A stretch of DNA of 64,000 nucleotides from an uncultured Faecalibacterium sp. (GTDB lineage Bacteria; Bacillota; Clostridia; Oscillospirales; Ruminococcaceae), in assembly GCA_934512105.1 (NCBI GenBank), contig CAKSWQ010000003.1, positions 8,907 to 72,906 on the forward strand, in the 5' to 3' direction. Positions 39,207 to 48,596 of the stretch are shown one piece after another (positions within the stretch are counted from its first letter, which is position 1; each line of letters starts with the position of its first letter). The notes below the pieces were generated by a model. The model was not told the DNA's origin. It saw only the letters and a program-made list of their open reading frames with translations, and made no database searches. A program made the position numbers and the translations under genes.

Positions 39207-41873
39207 TTACTCTACATCTTCATCCGCGAAGATCCACAGCACCTCGTCGATCTGGGAGCCGCTGCGGGAGTAGGGGGTCACACGGATGCAGAAGCTGCGG
39301 CCATCCGTCTTGCGGTAGCGGTGCTCCAGCAGGTTGCTGCTGAACACGGTGCTGCGCACAAGGCCGAAATCCAGCAGCTTTGCAAAGCCGTCCCTGTCCT
39401 CCGGCACCACCAGCGTGTCGCGGTAGTGGGTCAGCGCAGCCCGGAAGGAGCCGCCGCAGGTATCCAGAATGGTCTGGAAGTAGTCCGGCACGATGATGGG
39501 GCGCACGGTATCTTCCTGCAAGTCCACCACAAACACGGTCTTGTACTTGGGGGCAAGCACCTTCAAAAAGTGCTCGGCGTCCCGCTTTTCCTGCAAGGTG
39601 CGCTCCATCTTTTCGTTCAGACCCTCCAGCTGGCGGGCGCGGCCGTTGTGGTCGTAGTAGGCCTGCCGGTCCTGCCGCATGGCGGCCTCAGCCTTGGAGA
39701 CGGTCTCGTCCAGACGGCGCAGGTCGGTGGTCTGCTGGATGCCTACCGAGATAGCGTAGTCCTTTTCCTTCAGGAAGGCGCGCATCCGGTCCACGGTGCT
39801 CCACACGCTGTAAGGCGGCTCGTTGGGGGTGAGGATGATAAATTCATCGCTGCCGATGCGGTACACCCGGCTGGTGGCAAAGAACTTGCGGGCGGCGTTG
39901 GCCAGACAGCACAGCAGGGTGTCGCCGCTGCGGTGTCCCAGATGCTCGTTCACCTCGTGCATCCCGACTACATCAATGTAGGTGCACACCACGGATTCGT
40001 ACCCGCTGTGGGGCAGTTCCCGCAGGTCGGCCTCGTACCGGCTGCGGTTGGCAAGGCCGGTCAGGGTGTCGTGGCTGTAAGAGAAGTCCAGCTCCTCGCT
40101 GAGCTGGTCGGCCTGTGCATCATTGCGCACCAGCACGGTCGCCCACGGGTTCTGGGCGCAGCAGCCGCGGCAGGGCAGCACCTCTGTGGTGACCCAGACA
40201 TACTGGCCGGACACGTTTTCGCGGTAGCGGTAGAACTCCGGCGCGGTGGCGTGGTACAGCACAGAGCGCAAAGCCTCCAGATCGGTCTGCTCCAAGAACA
40301 GGTCTGCGTCCTCCTCGTGCACGATCTTCTCGTTCACCAATCGGTCGCAGTAGTTGACAAAATCCTCTTCCTTTTCCAGATCTGCGCCGGGCAGGCGGGC
40401 GTCCCGCTTGATCACCCGGTACGCACCGGTGGCAAGGTTCAGCAGCGAGATCTCCAGCACGTTGTCGGTAAAGATCTGGTAAGCCTGCAAGGCCAGCGCA
40501 GTCTTTTCACCGCTCGGGTTCTCCACCCGGCGGTCGCGGCGCATGAGGTCGCGGCGCAGATCCCAGTAATCCTGATTGGTGGGCTGCGCCAGCAGCTTTT
40601 CGGCGTTTTCCACCGGCATGGGCTTGAAGAAGTAGTAGCCCTGCGAGTACAGGCAGTCCGCGGCTTGCAGCATGGACACCTGTTCCGGGGTCTCCACGCC
40701 CTCGGCGATAATGGGCAGGTTCAGCCGGTGCGCCATATCCACCACCGACTCCACGATCTGCACACCCTTGCTGCGGTTCTCCTGATTCATGTCGATGAGC
40801 TTCATATCCAGCTTGATGGCATCGACATTGGTATCCTTGAGCATATTCAGCGAGGAATACCCGCTGCCGAAGTCGTCCATCATCACCGCAAAGCCCTTGC
40901 GGTGCAATCCCTGAATGGCGCTTTCCACCATCTGGGTATCCTCGGCCACCATGGTCTCGGTGATCTCGGCCAGAAGGAGCTTGGGCTCCAGCTTATATTT
41001 TTCCACCAGATCTGCAAAAATCTGCGGCACATCCAAGTTCAGGATATCCTGCACCGAAACGTTCACCGATACCGGCACAAGGTTGCTGCCGCTCTCCTGC
41101 CACTTCTGCAAGGTCTGGCAGACGGATTCCCAGATGTACTGGTCCAGCCGTGTTACAAGGCCGGTGCGCTCCAGCAGCGGCATGAACTCGGCGGGGGGAA
41201 CACAGCCCCGGGTGGGGTGGTTCCAGCGCACCAGTGCTTCCATGCCCACGATGGCGCGGGTGATGCTGTTGCACTTGGGCTGCAAAAAGAAGCAGAATTC
41301 GTGGTTATCCAGTGCGCGTTCCAACTCGCCCAGCAGCAGCTGCTGTTCTTTCAGCTCGTTGAGCATGGTGGGCTCAAAGCGGTGCAGGTAGCCGCTGTCC
41401 GTCGTTACACCGGCGATCTGCGCGTAGTTGCACAGGGTGGCGGCGTCCGCGCCGGGGTTTGCCTGCACAGGGCACACGCCCATTACCACAAAGAAGGTGA
41501 CATCCTGCCTTCCGGCAGCCATGCAGGCTTGCAGCGTGGCAAGCACAGCGGTCTGCTCGGCTTTTTCGTCCGGCAGGCACAGGAAAAAGTCATCATTTCC
41601 AAAATAGCCCACAGGATAGCCGGTCTGCTTGCTGTAACCCAGCAGACAGTTTGCCACCGTTTCCAGCAGAACATCACCTTTTTCGGTGCCGTAAAGCTCG
41701 TTATAAAGCTTGAAGTGCTGGATATCCACAGCGGCGACAGCCCATTCCGTTCCCTGATGTGCGGTCAGGAATGTATGCAGGGCCTGCAAAAATGCGTCCT
41801 TGCGGTCGATCCGCTGTAACGCAGCAGATGCCGGTGCGGCAGCATCTGTTTTGGTCTTCCGTTCCTCTGACAT
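39207..41873 (-). CDS. GGDEF-EAL-PAS-GGDEF cyclic-di-GMP signalling protein
   Basis: 888 residues, no membrane segment. The first GGDEF (about 25-170) is degenerate (FGNDDFFL in place of GGDEF). An EAL domain (about 185-425) retains MEALVRW, EITETM, MDDFGSGYSS, AIKLD and IIAEGVET, so phosphodiesterase activity is plausible. A PAS-like region follows, then a second GGDEF (about 610-755) with YRIGSDEFIIL, where GSDEF could still be active, and a C-terminal PAS-like segment (to 888). It probably makes or breaks c-di-GMP under a sensory input. It is monocistronic with an AT-rich upstream region (41880-42000). Confidence 0.85.
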   Translation of the reverse strand: MSEERKTKTDAAAPASAALQRIDRKDAFLQALHTFLTAHQGTEWAVAAVDIQHFKLYNELYGTEKGDVLLETVANCLLGYSKQTGYPVGYFGNDDFFLCLPDEKAEQTAVLATLQACMAAGRQDVTFFVVMGVCPVQANPGADAATLCNYAQIAGVTTDSGYLHRFEPTMLNELKEQQLLLGELERALDNHEFCFFLQPKCNSITRAIVGMEALVRWNHPTRGCVPPAEFMPLLERTGLVTRLDQYIWESVCQTLQKWQESGSNLVPVSVNVSVQDILNLDVPQIFADLVEKYKLEPKLLLAEITETMVAEDTQMVESAIQGLHRKGFAVMMDDFGSGYSSLNMLKDTNVDAIKLDMKLIDMNQENRSKGVQIVESVVDMAHRLNLPIIAEGVETPEQVSMLQAADCLYSQGYYFFKPMPVENAEKLLAQPTNQDYWDLRRDLMRRDRRVENPSGEKTALALQAYQIFTDNVLEISLLNLATGAYRVIKRDARLPGADLEKEEDFVNYCDRLVNEKIVHEEDADLFLEQTDLEALRSVLYHATAPEFYRYRENVSGQYVWVTTEVLPCRGCCAQNPWATVLVRNDAQADQLSEELDFSYSHDTLTGLANRSRYEADLRELPHSGYESVVCTYIDVVGMHEVNEHLGHRSGDTLLCCLANAARKFFATSRVYRIGSDEFIILTPNEPPYSVWSTVDRMRAFLKEKDYAISVGIQQTTDLRRLDETVSKAEAAMRQDRQAYYDHNGRARQLEGLNEKMERTLQEKRDAEHFLKVLAPKYKTVFVVDLQEDTVRPIIVPDYFQTILDTCGGSFRAALTHYRDTLVVPEDRDGFAKLLDFGLVRSTVFSSNLLEHRYRKTDGRSFCIRVTPYSRSGSQIDEVLWIFADEDVE

Positions 41874-42061
41874 GACGATTCCTCACAATTTGGATAAATT
41901 TCAATACGGACAAATCAATTGCGGTCGGTTTATATATTTTATAATCAGTATAACACGGTTTAAGCGGTTTTGAAATAGTTTTTTCACACTTTATAACAAC
42001 ATTATTCGAGCAAAGTGCAACAAAAATGCCACACACGGCGGCGCCGGTGCGGCATTCGGGG

Positions 42062-43147
42062 TCATTTGGTATTTTTGTTGTCGTCCTTGTTTTCCTGCTC
42101 GGCGCGGCGCAGCATCTCCCGCAATGTGGGCAGGCTGCGCAGCTTTTTGCCGTGCCGGAGTTTCGGGTAGGCGCGCAGCATACGGCGCGGGCCCACGATG
42201 CGGGGGGTGCGCAGCAGCTGTGCCTGCATCTCCTCGCTGCGCTGCTGCAGCTCTGCGGCCAGCTGCTCCAATTGCAGCAGTTCAGCAGCACGCTCGGCAG
42301 TGCCCTTGGCGGCAAGACGGGCGGCGTTGGCGGCTTCGGCAGCGTTCAGGCGGGCGTCCTCGCTGGCGCGGCGGGCGGCCTCGCTGGCCTCGGCGGCCTT
42401 GGCGCGGATGGCAGCCATGGTCTCACGGGCAGAGGGACGCTTTCCGGCGGCGTCCCGCGCCTCGGCGGCGGCAAGCTTGAATTGCAGCCGTCCCTCGTCC
42501 AGCTTCTGGTCAGCGGTCAGGGTGGTGGTGCCCAGCAGCTGGGTCATGGCATCGCTGACGGCGTGGATGCTGTCGCCCAGCTGCTCCATGGTGTCCAGCG
42601 TATCGGCCAGCGCAGAGGCGGCAATGGCGGTAGCCACCACGTCCACCGCGTACACGGCGTACAAAAAGCACATGACGATGACCCCCACAAAGGGCGGGAT
42701 AAGCTTTACAAGGTCTGCCACCACCGGATGCACGATGCGCATGACCACCAGCGTGCCCACGCCCCACAGCAGGCAGAATTCCAGACAGATATAGCCCCCG
42801 ATGTTAAAGGGGAAATCGCTGTAATCCCACCAGCGGGTATGATAGAGTTTATACAGTGCCCAGCCGCCCACCAGTTCCAACGCACTGGGCAGAATGACGC
42901 CGCCTATATACAGCAGCAGAATGCTGTGCTGCAAGGGCGTAAGGGCAAACAGCACGATGATCATGCCAAAGCCGTAGATGGGGCAGACCGGGCCGTTGAG
43001 AAAGCCCCGGTTCACCAGCTGACCGGTGGTGGCGGCGGCATAGATGACCTCCAGACACCAGCCCATGCAGGAATAGATCAGGAAATAGGCCAGAATGTGG
43101 TACAGCGAAAAGCCGCACACCATGGTCTCGGTGAGAAAACGAACCAT
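42062..43147 (-). CDS. CmpB-like membrane protein with Ala-rich coiled coil
   Basis: 361 residues. The N-terminal half (about 10-185) has five to six membrane helices with LIYSCMGWCLEVIYA and NRGFLNGPVCPIYGFG, the putative ABC-transporter type IV (CmpB) family. The C-terminal half (about 210-345) is a long Ala/Glu/Arg coiled coil inside the cell. GGAGG lies 5 nt before ATG 43147. It is followed by no partner ATPase; function unknown. The gene lies 15 nt downstream of the 59-aa ORF. Confidence 0.8.
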   Translation of the reverse strand: MVRFLTETMVCGFSLYHILAYFLIYSCMGWCLEVIYAAATTGQLVNRGFLNGPVCPIYGFGMIIVLFALTPLQHSILLLYIGGVILPSALELVGGWALYKLYHTRWWDYSDFPFNIGGYICLEFCLLWGVGTLVVMRIVHPVVADLVKLIPPFVGVIVMCFLYAVYAVDVVATAIAASALADTLDTMEQLGDSIHAVSDAMTQLLGTTTLTADQKLDEGRLQFKLAAAEARDAAGKRPSARETMAAIRAKAAEASEAARRASEDARLNAAEAANAARLAAKGTAERAAELLQLEQLAAELQQRSEEMQAQLLRTPRIVGPRRMLRAYPKLRHGKKLRSLPTLREMLRRAEQENKDDNKNTK

Positions 43148-43162
43148 GAGCACCTCCGTTCT

Positions 43163-43342
43163 TCAGTTCTGTTTGGATACGATCTTGTACTCGTCCCCCG
43201 GCTCAAAAAAGGGACAGGCAGCGGTATTGCGGGCAAGATAGCGTGCCATCTCGTCCTCGTCCAGCGCAGCGCCCTGCGCACAGTAATAGCTGCCGTACTC
43301 GTCCTGAACATTATTCAGGCACAGTTCACAGGGGTCAGACAT
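43163..43342 (-). CDS. Small acidic Cys-containing protein (59 aa)
   Basis: Reads MSDPCELCLNNVQDEYGS and ends near PFFEPGDEYKIVSKQN. The CELC pair, a further YYC, and ACPFFEPGDEYK suggest a small zinc-binding protein; I recall similar short proteins in this bacterial group (DUF6472-like), without proof. Its ATG overlaps the last 8 nt of trmB, so it is translationally coupled to it. Confidence 0.7.
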   Translation of the reverse strand: MSDPCELCLNNVQDEYGSYYCAQGAALDEDEMARYLARNTAACPFFEPGDEYKIVSKQN

Positions 43343-44102
43343 TGGCTTCGCCTTCCTGTGCGGCGGCTTCGGCAGCGGCAGCTTCCCGTGCCATCCGCTT
43401 GAGCACCTTGGGGTCTACCCATGTCACGCTGTCGGCACCGGGCTTCTTGCGGGCAATGAGCGCCTTGATCTTAATGCCCATCTCGGTGAACATCCCCTCG
43501 TGCTCGGTGCGGATGTTCCACTCCGGCTCGTTCTCGTGCAGGTCGTAGGTGATCCACTCGATGTCGTAGCCGGAAGCGGGGAAGTACTCCACGCTGTCCC
43601 GGAACAGATCATCGTCATCGGTCTTGAAGTAGATCTCGCCGCCGTCTTTCAAAAACTCGCGGTAGGCGATGAGCTGGCGCGGGTAGGTAAGGCGGTGCTT
43701 GTGGGAGGAGTCGTTCTTGCTCCACGGGTTGCAGAAGTTGATGTAGATGCGGCTGACCTCATCCTCCGGGGTGATGACGCCCTTGATGCGCTCGATATCG
43801 GTGCTCATGATCTTCACGTTGTCGATGGGGCGTCCCGCTGCCTGATAGGCGGCTTCGATCTTGCGTTTGGCAAGGATGAGCACCTTGTCGGTGATGTCGA
43901 TGCCCAGATAGTTGTTTTCCGGGTGGGCGCAGGCCAGCTGGGAGATGAAGCCGCCCTTGCCGCAGCCCAGTTCCAGAATAAAGGGCTGCTCCGGGCGGGC
44001 ATACTGGCCGTGCCACTTGCCGCCCCAGATGAGGGGCTCGTGCACATGGAAATCCGCGGCCATCAGTTCGTCGTGGGCATAGGGTTTGAAACGCATTCTC
44101 AT
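43335..44102 (-). CDS. trmB: tRNA (guanine-N7-)-methyltransferase
   Basis: 255 residues. It methylates G46 of tRNA using SAM. Motifs: ILELGCGKGGFISQLA (SAM site, about 42-57), IYINFCNPWSKNDSSHKHRL (about 117-136; catalytic region), and GGEIYFKTDD (about 152-161). It has an Ala/Glu-rich C-terminal extension beyond about residue 230. GGAGAA precedes the ATG. First gene of a probable trmB-59aa-CmpB operon. Confidence 0.95.
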   Translation of the reverse strand: MRMRFKPYAHDELMAADFHVHEPLIWGGKWHGQYARPEQPFILELGCGKGGFISQLACAHPENNYLGIDITDKVLILAKRKIEAAYQAAGRPIDNVKIMSTDIERIKGVITPEDEVSRIYINFCNPWSKNDSSHKHRLTYPRQLIAYREFLKDGGEIYFKTDDDDLFRDSVEYFPASGYDIEWITYDLHENEPEWNIRTEHEGMFTEMGIKIKALIARKKPGADSVTWVDPKVLKRMAREAAAAEAAAQEGEANV

Positions 44103-44151
44103 AGTTTGTTGTTCTCCTTGATGTTGTGTGAAACGCAGTCGCTTTTATTTT

Positions 44152-44248
44152 TACCCCCTCAGGCTGCTTGTTTCACGCGCAGCCAGCTCCCCCAAGGGGG
44201 CGCCTTATCCAAGGAGGGAAAGTTTATCTTTTTTGACTGAGAGGGTTA
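44152..44248. repeat. R1 palindromic element (short)
   Basis: TACCCCCTCAGGC to GACTGAGAGGGTT with inner CCAGCTCCCCCAAGGGGG; the second inner arm is missing. Confidence 0.7.
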
Positions 44249-45430
44249 TTTTTGCTCCCGCAAAAACGCCTCCACCTGCTCCGGGGTGGCGGCGCAGCTG
44301 CCCTGACAGATGCCGGGCTTGCCGCCGCCGCGTCCGTTCAGCGCGGCGTTCAGGGCTTTGGTCAGGGCGCGCACATCGCCGTCCCGCCGGGCAAGGCAGT
44401 AGCCTGTACCTTTTTCAGTGGGGGTCAGGGCGGCGCACAGGCCGGTGGTGGCCTCGGTCAGGCGCACAGCCAGCCGGTGCAGCCCGTCCGGATCCAGCCC
44501 CGGCAGGGTGCGGATGGCGTCTGCATCGGGCGCAGTCAGCTGCGCAAGGGCATCAAACAGCTGGCTGCACAGTCCGAAATGTGTAAATTTGAGCGCAGTA
44601 TACTCATCGTAGACCCGATGCACCGCCACAGCGGTCTGGTCGGCCTTGGCAGAGAGCAGCGCACCGATATCTGCCTGCCGGGCGCGCATGGCCTGCGCCG
44701 CCGCCAGTGCACGGGCACCGCACACCACGCTCAGCCGCACACCGCCCTTGTAGTTCTCGCTGGCAAGGATCTTGATCTGCCCCACCTGACCGGTGGTGCG
44801 GGTATGAGTACCGCAGCAGGCGCAGACGTCCGCGCCCGGGATGGTCACGATGCGCACCTGCCCCTCGATCTCCTTTTTGGAGCGGTAGACAAGGGCGGCA
44901 AGCTCCTCCCGGGTGGGGTAGCTGATGAGCACCGGCACATCCTGCCACACGATGCGGTTGGCGGCAAGCTCGGCCTGCCGCAGCCCCTCGGGGCTGATGG
45001 GCACACTGGTGTCCATGCGCACCGCCTCGGTGCCCACATGGAAGCCCACGTTCTCCGCCCCGAACATCTGGTGCAGGATGCCGGAGAGGATATGCTCGCC
45101 GGTGTGCTGCTGCATCTTATCGAACCGCCAGTCCCAGTCGATGCAGCCGGCAACGGCTGCGCCGGGCGCTGCGGCAGCGGGCAGGGCATCCACCGTATGC
45201 CAGATGACGCCCGCCTGCTCGTGGACGTCCAGCACCTGCAGCACCGTGCTGTCCGGCAGGGTCAACGTGCCCCGGTCGGCGGGCTGACCGCCGCCCTCCG
45301 GGTAGAACACCGTGCCGTCCAGCGCGATGCGCCCGCCGCCGGTCTTTTCGTCCGGCTCAGCGGCAAGGATAACGCTTTCGCATTCCGTGCGGAAAGCGTC
45401 CTGCTCAAAGTATTTTTCTGTGCGCTGCAT
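44246..45430 (-). CDS. AlaX-type alanyl-tRNA editing protein with DHHA1 domain
   Basis: 394 residues: an AlaRS-like editing domain with VFYPEGGGQPADRG (about 42-55), zinc/active-site HTGEH (about 109-113) and ADVCACCGTHT (about 208-218), followed by a DHHA1-like C-terminus ending GRGGGKPGICQGS. It has no aminoacylation domain. It would hydrolyse mischarged Ser- or Gly-tRNA(Ala) in trans (AlaX-L type). AGGAGG lies before ATG 45430; an upstream in-frame extension reads into an R1 repeat and is not genuine. The gene's 3' end touches an R1 element. Confidence 0.88.
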   Translation of the reverse strand: MQRTEKYFEQDAFRTECESVILAAEPDEKTGGGRIALDGTVFYPEGGGQPADRGTLTLPDSTVLQVLDVHEQAGVIWHTVDALPAAAAPGAAVAGCIDWDWRFDKMQQHTGEHILSGILHQMFGAENVGFHVGTEAVRMDTSVPISPEGLRQAELAANRIVWQDVPVLISYPTREELAALVYRSKKEIEGQVRIVTIPGADVCACCGTHTRTTGQVGQIKILASENYKGGVRLSVVCGARALAAAQAMRARQADIGALLSAKADQTAVAVHRVYDEYTALKFTHFGLCSQLFDALAQLTAPDADAIRTLPGLDPDGLHRLAVRLTEATTGLCAALTPTEKGTGYCLARRDGDVRALTKALNAALNGRGGGKPGICQGSCAATPEQVEAFLREQK

Positions 45431-45478
45431 GGCGCGAGTACCTCCTGTAAATAGAACGATTGAAAATGGGGGAAGCGC

Positions 45479-45890
45479 ACGCCCTCTCAGGCGCTCCCGC
45501 GCCAGCTCTCCCAAGGGGAGAGCCAAGTTCTAAGGCTCGTTACTAAAGTTTTAAGTGTAATGAGAAAGTTTCCGGCAGTGCTCTTGCCTCTCCCTTTGGG
45601 AGAGGTGTCACCGTAGGTGACGGAGAGGGCGCACGCCGTTAGCCCCAATACCCCCTCAGTCTCGCTGCGCTCGCCAGCTCCCCCAAGGGGACGCCTTTGG
45701 GCTGTGCCGGAAGCTTTATCGCCACCGCCATAAGCCGTCCCCTTGGGGAAGGTGGCATCGCCGCAGGCGATGACGGAAGGGGTACTCCCGGGCAAGCAGC
45801 TTTGCGGTTTAGCTGGCAAAACCGTCAGGCTTTGCCTGAGGGAGTTAGGCGCCCCCTTGGGGGAGCTGGCGCGAAGCGCCGGAGGGGGTC
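45479..45890. repeat. Cluster of R1 elements (two complete, one composite)
   Basis: 45479-45632 (GCCCTCTCAGGCGC ends), 45649-45784 (TACCCCCTCAGTC to GGAAGGGGTA), and 45812-45890, which joins the end of one element (TGAGGGAGTT) to half of another (GGCGCCCCCTTGGGGGAGC). Junctions of this kind suggest repeated insertion of one element beside or into another. Confidence 0.8.
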
Positions 45891-46005
45891 GTCCCATAAA
45901 AACCAGTATACCACGATTTTTGCCTGTGGAAAATAGTTTACAGTTATGTTATGATAAGAAACAACGAATATTCCCGAAAATTGACAGCGAGGAAGGTAAC
46001 GGATC

Positions 46006-47571
46006 ATGCGTGAAAGTGGTATTCTGATGCCGGTATCCAGTCTGCCCGGCCCTTACGGGATCGGCTGCTTTGGCAAGGCGGCATTTCAATTTGTGGATTT
46101 CCTGTCTGCGGCAGGACAAAAGATCTGGCAGCTGCTGCCGCTCAGCCCCACCGGCTACGGCGACAGCCCCTACCAGAGCTGTTCTGCCTTTGCGGGCAAC
46201 CCCTATTTTGTGGACTTGGAAACGCTGGAAAAGGAAGGGCTGCTGACCGCCGCAGACCTCAAGGCCGAGAGCTGGGGCAAAGACCCGCTGGAAGTGGACT
46301 ACGGCACCTTGTATGTCAGCCGCTTTGCGGTGCTGCGCAAGGCTTACGCCGCATGGCGCAGCCAGTGCGCCGGGCTGCACGGCTGTGCTTACTACTACCC
46401 CGACGACTACTACGCCTTTACCCTTGCCAACGAGGACTGGCTGGAGGACTACGCCCTGTACATGGCACTGAAGGTCGCCAACAAGATGAAGAACTGGGTG
46501 GAGTGGGACGCCCCCTACCGCCGCCGCGACAAGGCCGCGCTGGCCGCCTTTGCCGCCGCGAATGAAGAGGAGATCGGCTTCTGGAAATTTGTGCAGTACA
46601 AGTTCAGCGTCCAGTGGCAGGCGGTCAAAGCCTATGCCAACGAGAAGGGCGTGCAGATCTTGGGCGACATCCCCATCTATGTTTCTGCCGACTCGGTGGA
46701 CGCATGGGTGGGCGGCAAGCTGTTTGAACTGGACGCCAACGGCGGCTTTGCCCGGGTGGCAGGCTGCCCGCCGGACTACTTCTCCGCAGACGGCCAGCTA
46801 TGGGGCAACCCTCTGTACGACTGGGCGTACCACAAAAAGACCGGCTACGCCTGGTGGATCCAGCGGGTGCGCCACGCACTGGGTATCTATGACCTGCTGC
46901 GCATCGACCACTTCCGCGGCTTCGATACCTACTGGGCCATTCCGGCCACCAGCGCCACCGCCCGCACCGGCAAGTGGGAGAACGGCCCCGGCATGGAGCT
47001 GTTCGATGCACTGGAGACCGCACTGGGCAAGCTGCCCATCATCGCCGAGGACTTGGGCGAGTTGTTCCCCAGCGTGCGCAAGCTGCTGGCCGACAGCACC
47101 TTCCCGGGCATGAAAGTGCTGCAATTCGCCTTTGGCGGCGGGGACAACGAGTATCTGCCCCATAACCACGTCAAGAACGGCGTGGTCTACCCCGGCACCC
47201 ACGACAACACCACCCTGACCGACTGGTGGGAGAACGGCGCTTCCGAAAAGGAAAAGGCCACCGCTGCGGCCTATCTGCACCTGACCCCCTGCAAGCCCAC
47301 CGCCAAGGAGGTGGCAGCGGTCAAGACCGCCGCCGCGCGCACCGCCCTCCTGCGGGCAGCGCTGGGCTCGGTGGCCGACCGAGCGATCATTCCCATGTAC
47401 GACTGGCTGGGTTTGGGGCCCGAGGCGCACCTGAACACCCCGGGCAAGCTGGGCGGCAACTGGGCATGGCGTGCCAAGGCCGGTTTTGACTCCAAAGCCC
47501 TTGCCGCGCAGATCGAAGCCGAGTGCGCCGTGTACTGCCGCAGCAATGCAGACGTCCAAAACGTGAAATAA
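46006..47571 (+). CDS. malQ: 4-alpha-glucanotransferase (amylomaltase)
   Basis: 521 residues, GH77. It transfers alpha-1,4-glucan segments between maltodextrins, releasing glucose. Motifs: SPTGYGDSPYQ (about 47-57), DIPIYVSADSVDAW (about 220-233), RIDHFRGFD (nucleophile, about 301-309), IIAEDLG (acid/base, about 346-352) and TGTHDN-like PGTHDNTTL. GAGGAAGG precedes the ATG. With the pullulanase at 26 kb it would complete storage-glucan or starch breakdown. Confidence 0.95.
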   Translation: MRESGILMPVSSLPGPYGIGCFGKAAFQFVDFLSAAGQKIWQLLPLSPTGYGDSPYQSCSAFAGNPYFVDLETLEKEGLLTAADLKAESWGKDPLEVDYGTLYVSRFAVLRKAYAAWRSQCAGLHGCAYYYPDDYYAFTLANEDWLEDYALYMALKVANKMKNWVEWDAPYRRRDKAALAAFAAANEEEIGFWKFVQYKFSVQWQAVKAYANEKGVQILGDIPIYVSADSVDAWVGGKLFELDANGGFARVAGCPPDYFSADGQLWGNPLYDWAYHKKTGYAWWIQRVRHALGIYDLLRIDHFRGFDTYWAIPATSATARTGKWENGPGMELFDALETALGKLPIIAEDLGELFPSVRKLLADSTFPGMKVLQFAFGGGDNEYLPHNHVKNGVVYPGTHDNTTLTDWWENGASEKEKATAAAYLHLTPCKPTAKEVAAVKTAAARTALLRAALGSVADRAIIPMYDWLGLGPEAHLNTPGKLGGNWAWRAKAGFDSKALAAQIEAECAVYCRSNADVQNVK

Positions 47572-47737
47572 TTAGCAATCTGACGAAATTGTAAAATCTG
47601 ACGTAAAAATTTGTGCGTTTTGCTGGAAAAATCTGTATTTCAATGGTATAATAGCCGTAAGTTCCCGGATTTTGCGGGAAAATTGGAATTTCGCCCGTCG
47701 GAAGCGGCGGCGCGTACGGATGATGGGGAAATTACAG

Positions 47738-48526
47738 ATGGACAGAGAATGGACAGAGCAGGATCTGCGCACCTTTGCCGAGGGCGCACAGACTGCGTTT
47801 GAAACGGTATTGCTGGACGAGTTGCCACAGGACACCGGCTGGCAGGACGAGGGCTTACAGGTGAACTACACCCTGTGCAATGGCCGGGTAAGCTGCGTGC
47901 TGCACCGCACGGTGCGGGCAGACGGCAAGCTGTGGCGGGTCACCATGTCCGCCCCGCTGGCAGGCAACCTGCTGCCGGAGGAGCGCATGAACGCCCGCGA
48001 GCGGGAGCTGTGCCGCGAGGACCTGAACCACGATTTTCTTTCCGGCGTGTACAACCGCCGCTATCTGGAGACCGTGATTGCTGCCGAGCTGGACCGCTGG
48101 GCACAGCAGGGGCGCAAGGCTGCCGTGGCGCTGGTGTCGCTGGATAACGGCGCACAGCTGCGGGACACCTACGGTCAGCCGGTGATGGATCAGCTGATCT
48201 GCTTTGTGGCAAACCAGTGGAAAAAGTATTTCGACATCCCGGGCAGTCAAATCGTCTGCCGCCTGACCGGCACCACCTTTGTGGTAGGCTGTCTGGACTT
48301 GGACGGCGGGCAGCTAGCACAGCAGATGCGGAACATCTACGCTGAAATGCCCCACGAGTGCGTCACCTCCATGGGTATGATGAAGCGTGTGCCCTTTACC
48401 CTGAGCGTCGCGGTGGCAGGGCTGGACGAGCTGGAGGGCAGCACCAACTGCTGGCAGCGCCTGTACGCCATCTGCGACGAGCGGCTGCGCGGCATCCAGA
48501 TCTCCGGCGGCAATAAGATCTGCTAG
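47738..48526 (+). CDS. Degenerate GGDEF-domain protein
   Basis: 262 residues. From about 115, HDFLSGVYNRRYLE matches the entry to GGDEF domains (HDxLTGLYNRRYFE), and the overall spacing fits, but the GGDEF site is replaced by LTGTTFVVG, so cyclase activity is unlikely. It may be a c-di-GMP-independent scaffold or nucleotide sensor. The start at 47738 has GGGGA 8 nt upstream; an ATG at 47720 is an alternative. A TATAAT at 47647 lies upstream with a poor -35. Confidence 0.7.
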   Translation: MDREWTEQDLRTFAEGAQTAFETVLLDELPQDTGWQDEGLQVNYTLCNGRVSCVLHRTVRADGKLWRVTMSAPLAGNLLPEERMNARERELCREDLNHDFLSGVYNRRYLETVIAAELDRWAQQGRKAAVALVSLDNGAQLRDTYGQPVMDQLICFVANQWKKYFDIPGSQIVCRLTGTTFVVGCLDLDGGQLAQQMRNIYAEMPHECVTSMGMMKRVPFTLSVAVAGLDELEGSTNCWQRLYAICDERLRGIQISGGNKIC

Positions 48527-48550
48527 GGTGTATCTTAAACAACCGTATAA

Positions 48551-48592
48551 AATCCCCCTTTGGGCACATACTAGGTGCCAAAGGGGGATTTT
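48551..48592 (+). promoter_or_regulatory. Hairpin overlapping the ribosome site of the next gene
   Basis: AATCCCCCTTTGG (48551-48563) pairs with CCAAAGGGGGATT (48578-48590), with TTTT following. AGGGGGA (48582-48588) is also the ribosome site for the ATG at 48597, so the helix would hide it. It can also act as a terminator for the upstream gene. Confidence 0.6.
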
Positions 48593-48596
48593 TTGT

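Noticed and set aside
45431..45526. N-terminal extension of the AlaX-type protein (MALPLGELARERL)
   Set aside because: The extension is read-through of an R1 repeat; the same peptide appears wherever this arm is translated. The ATG at 45430 has a ribosome site.
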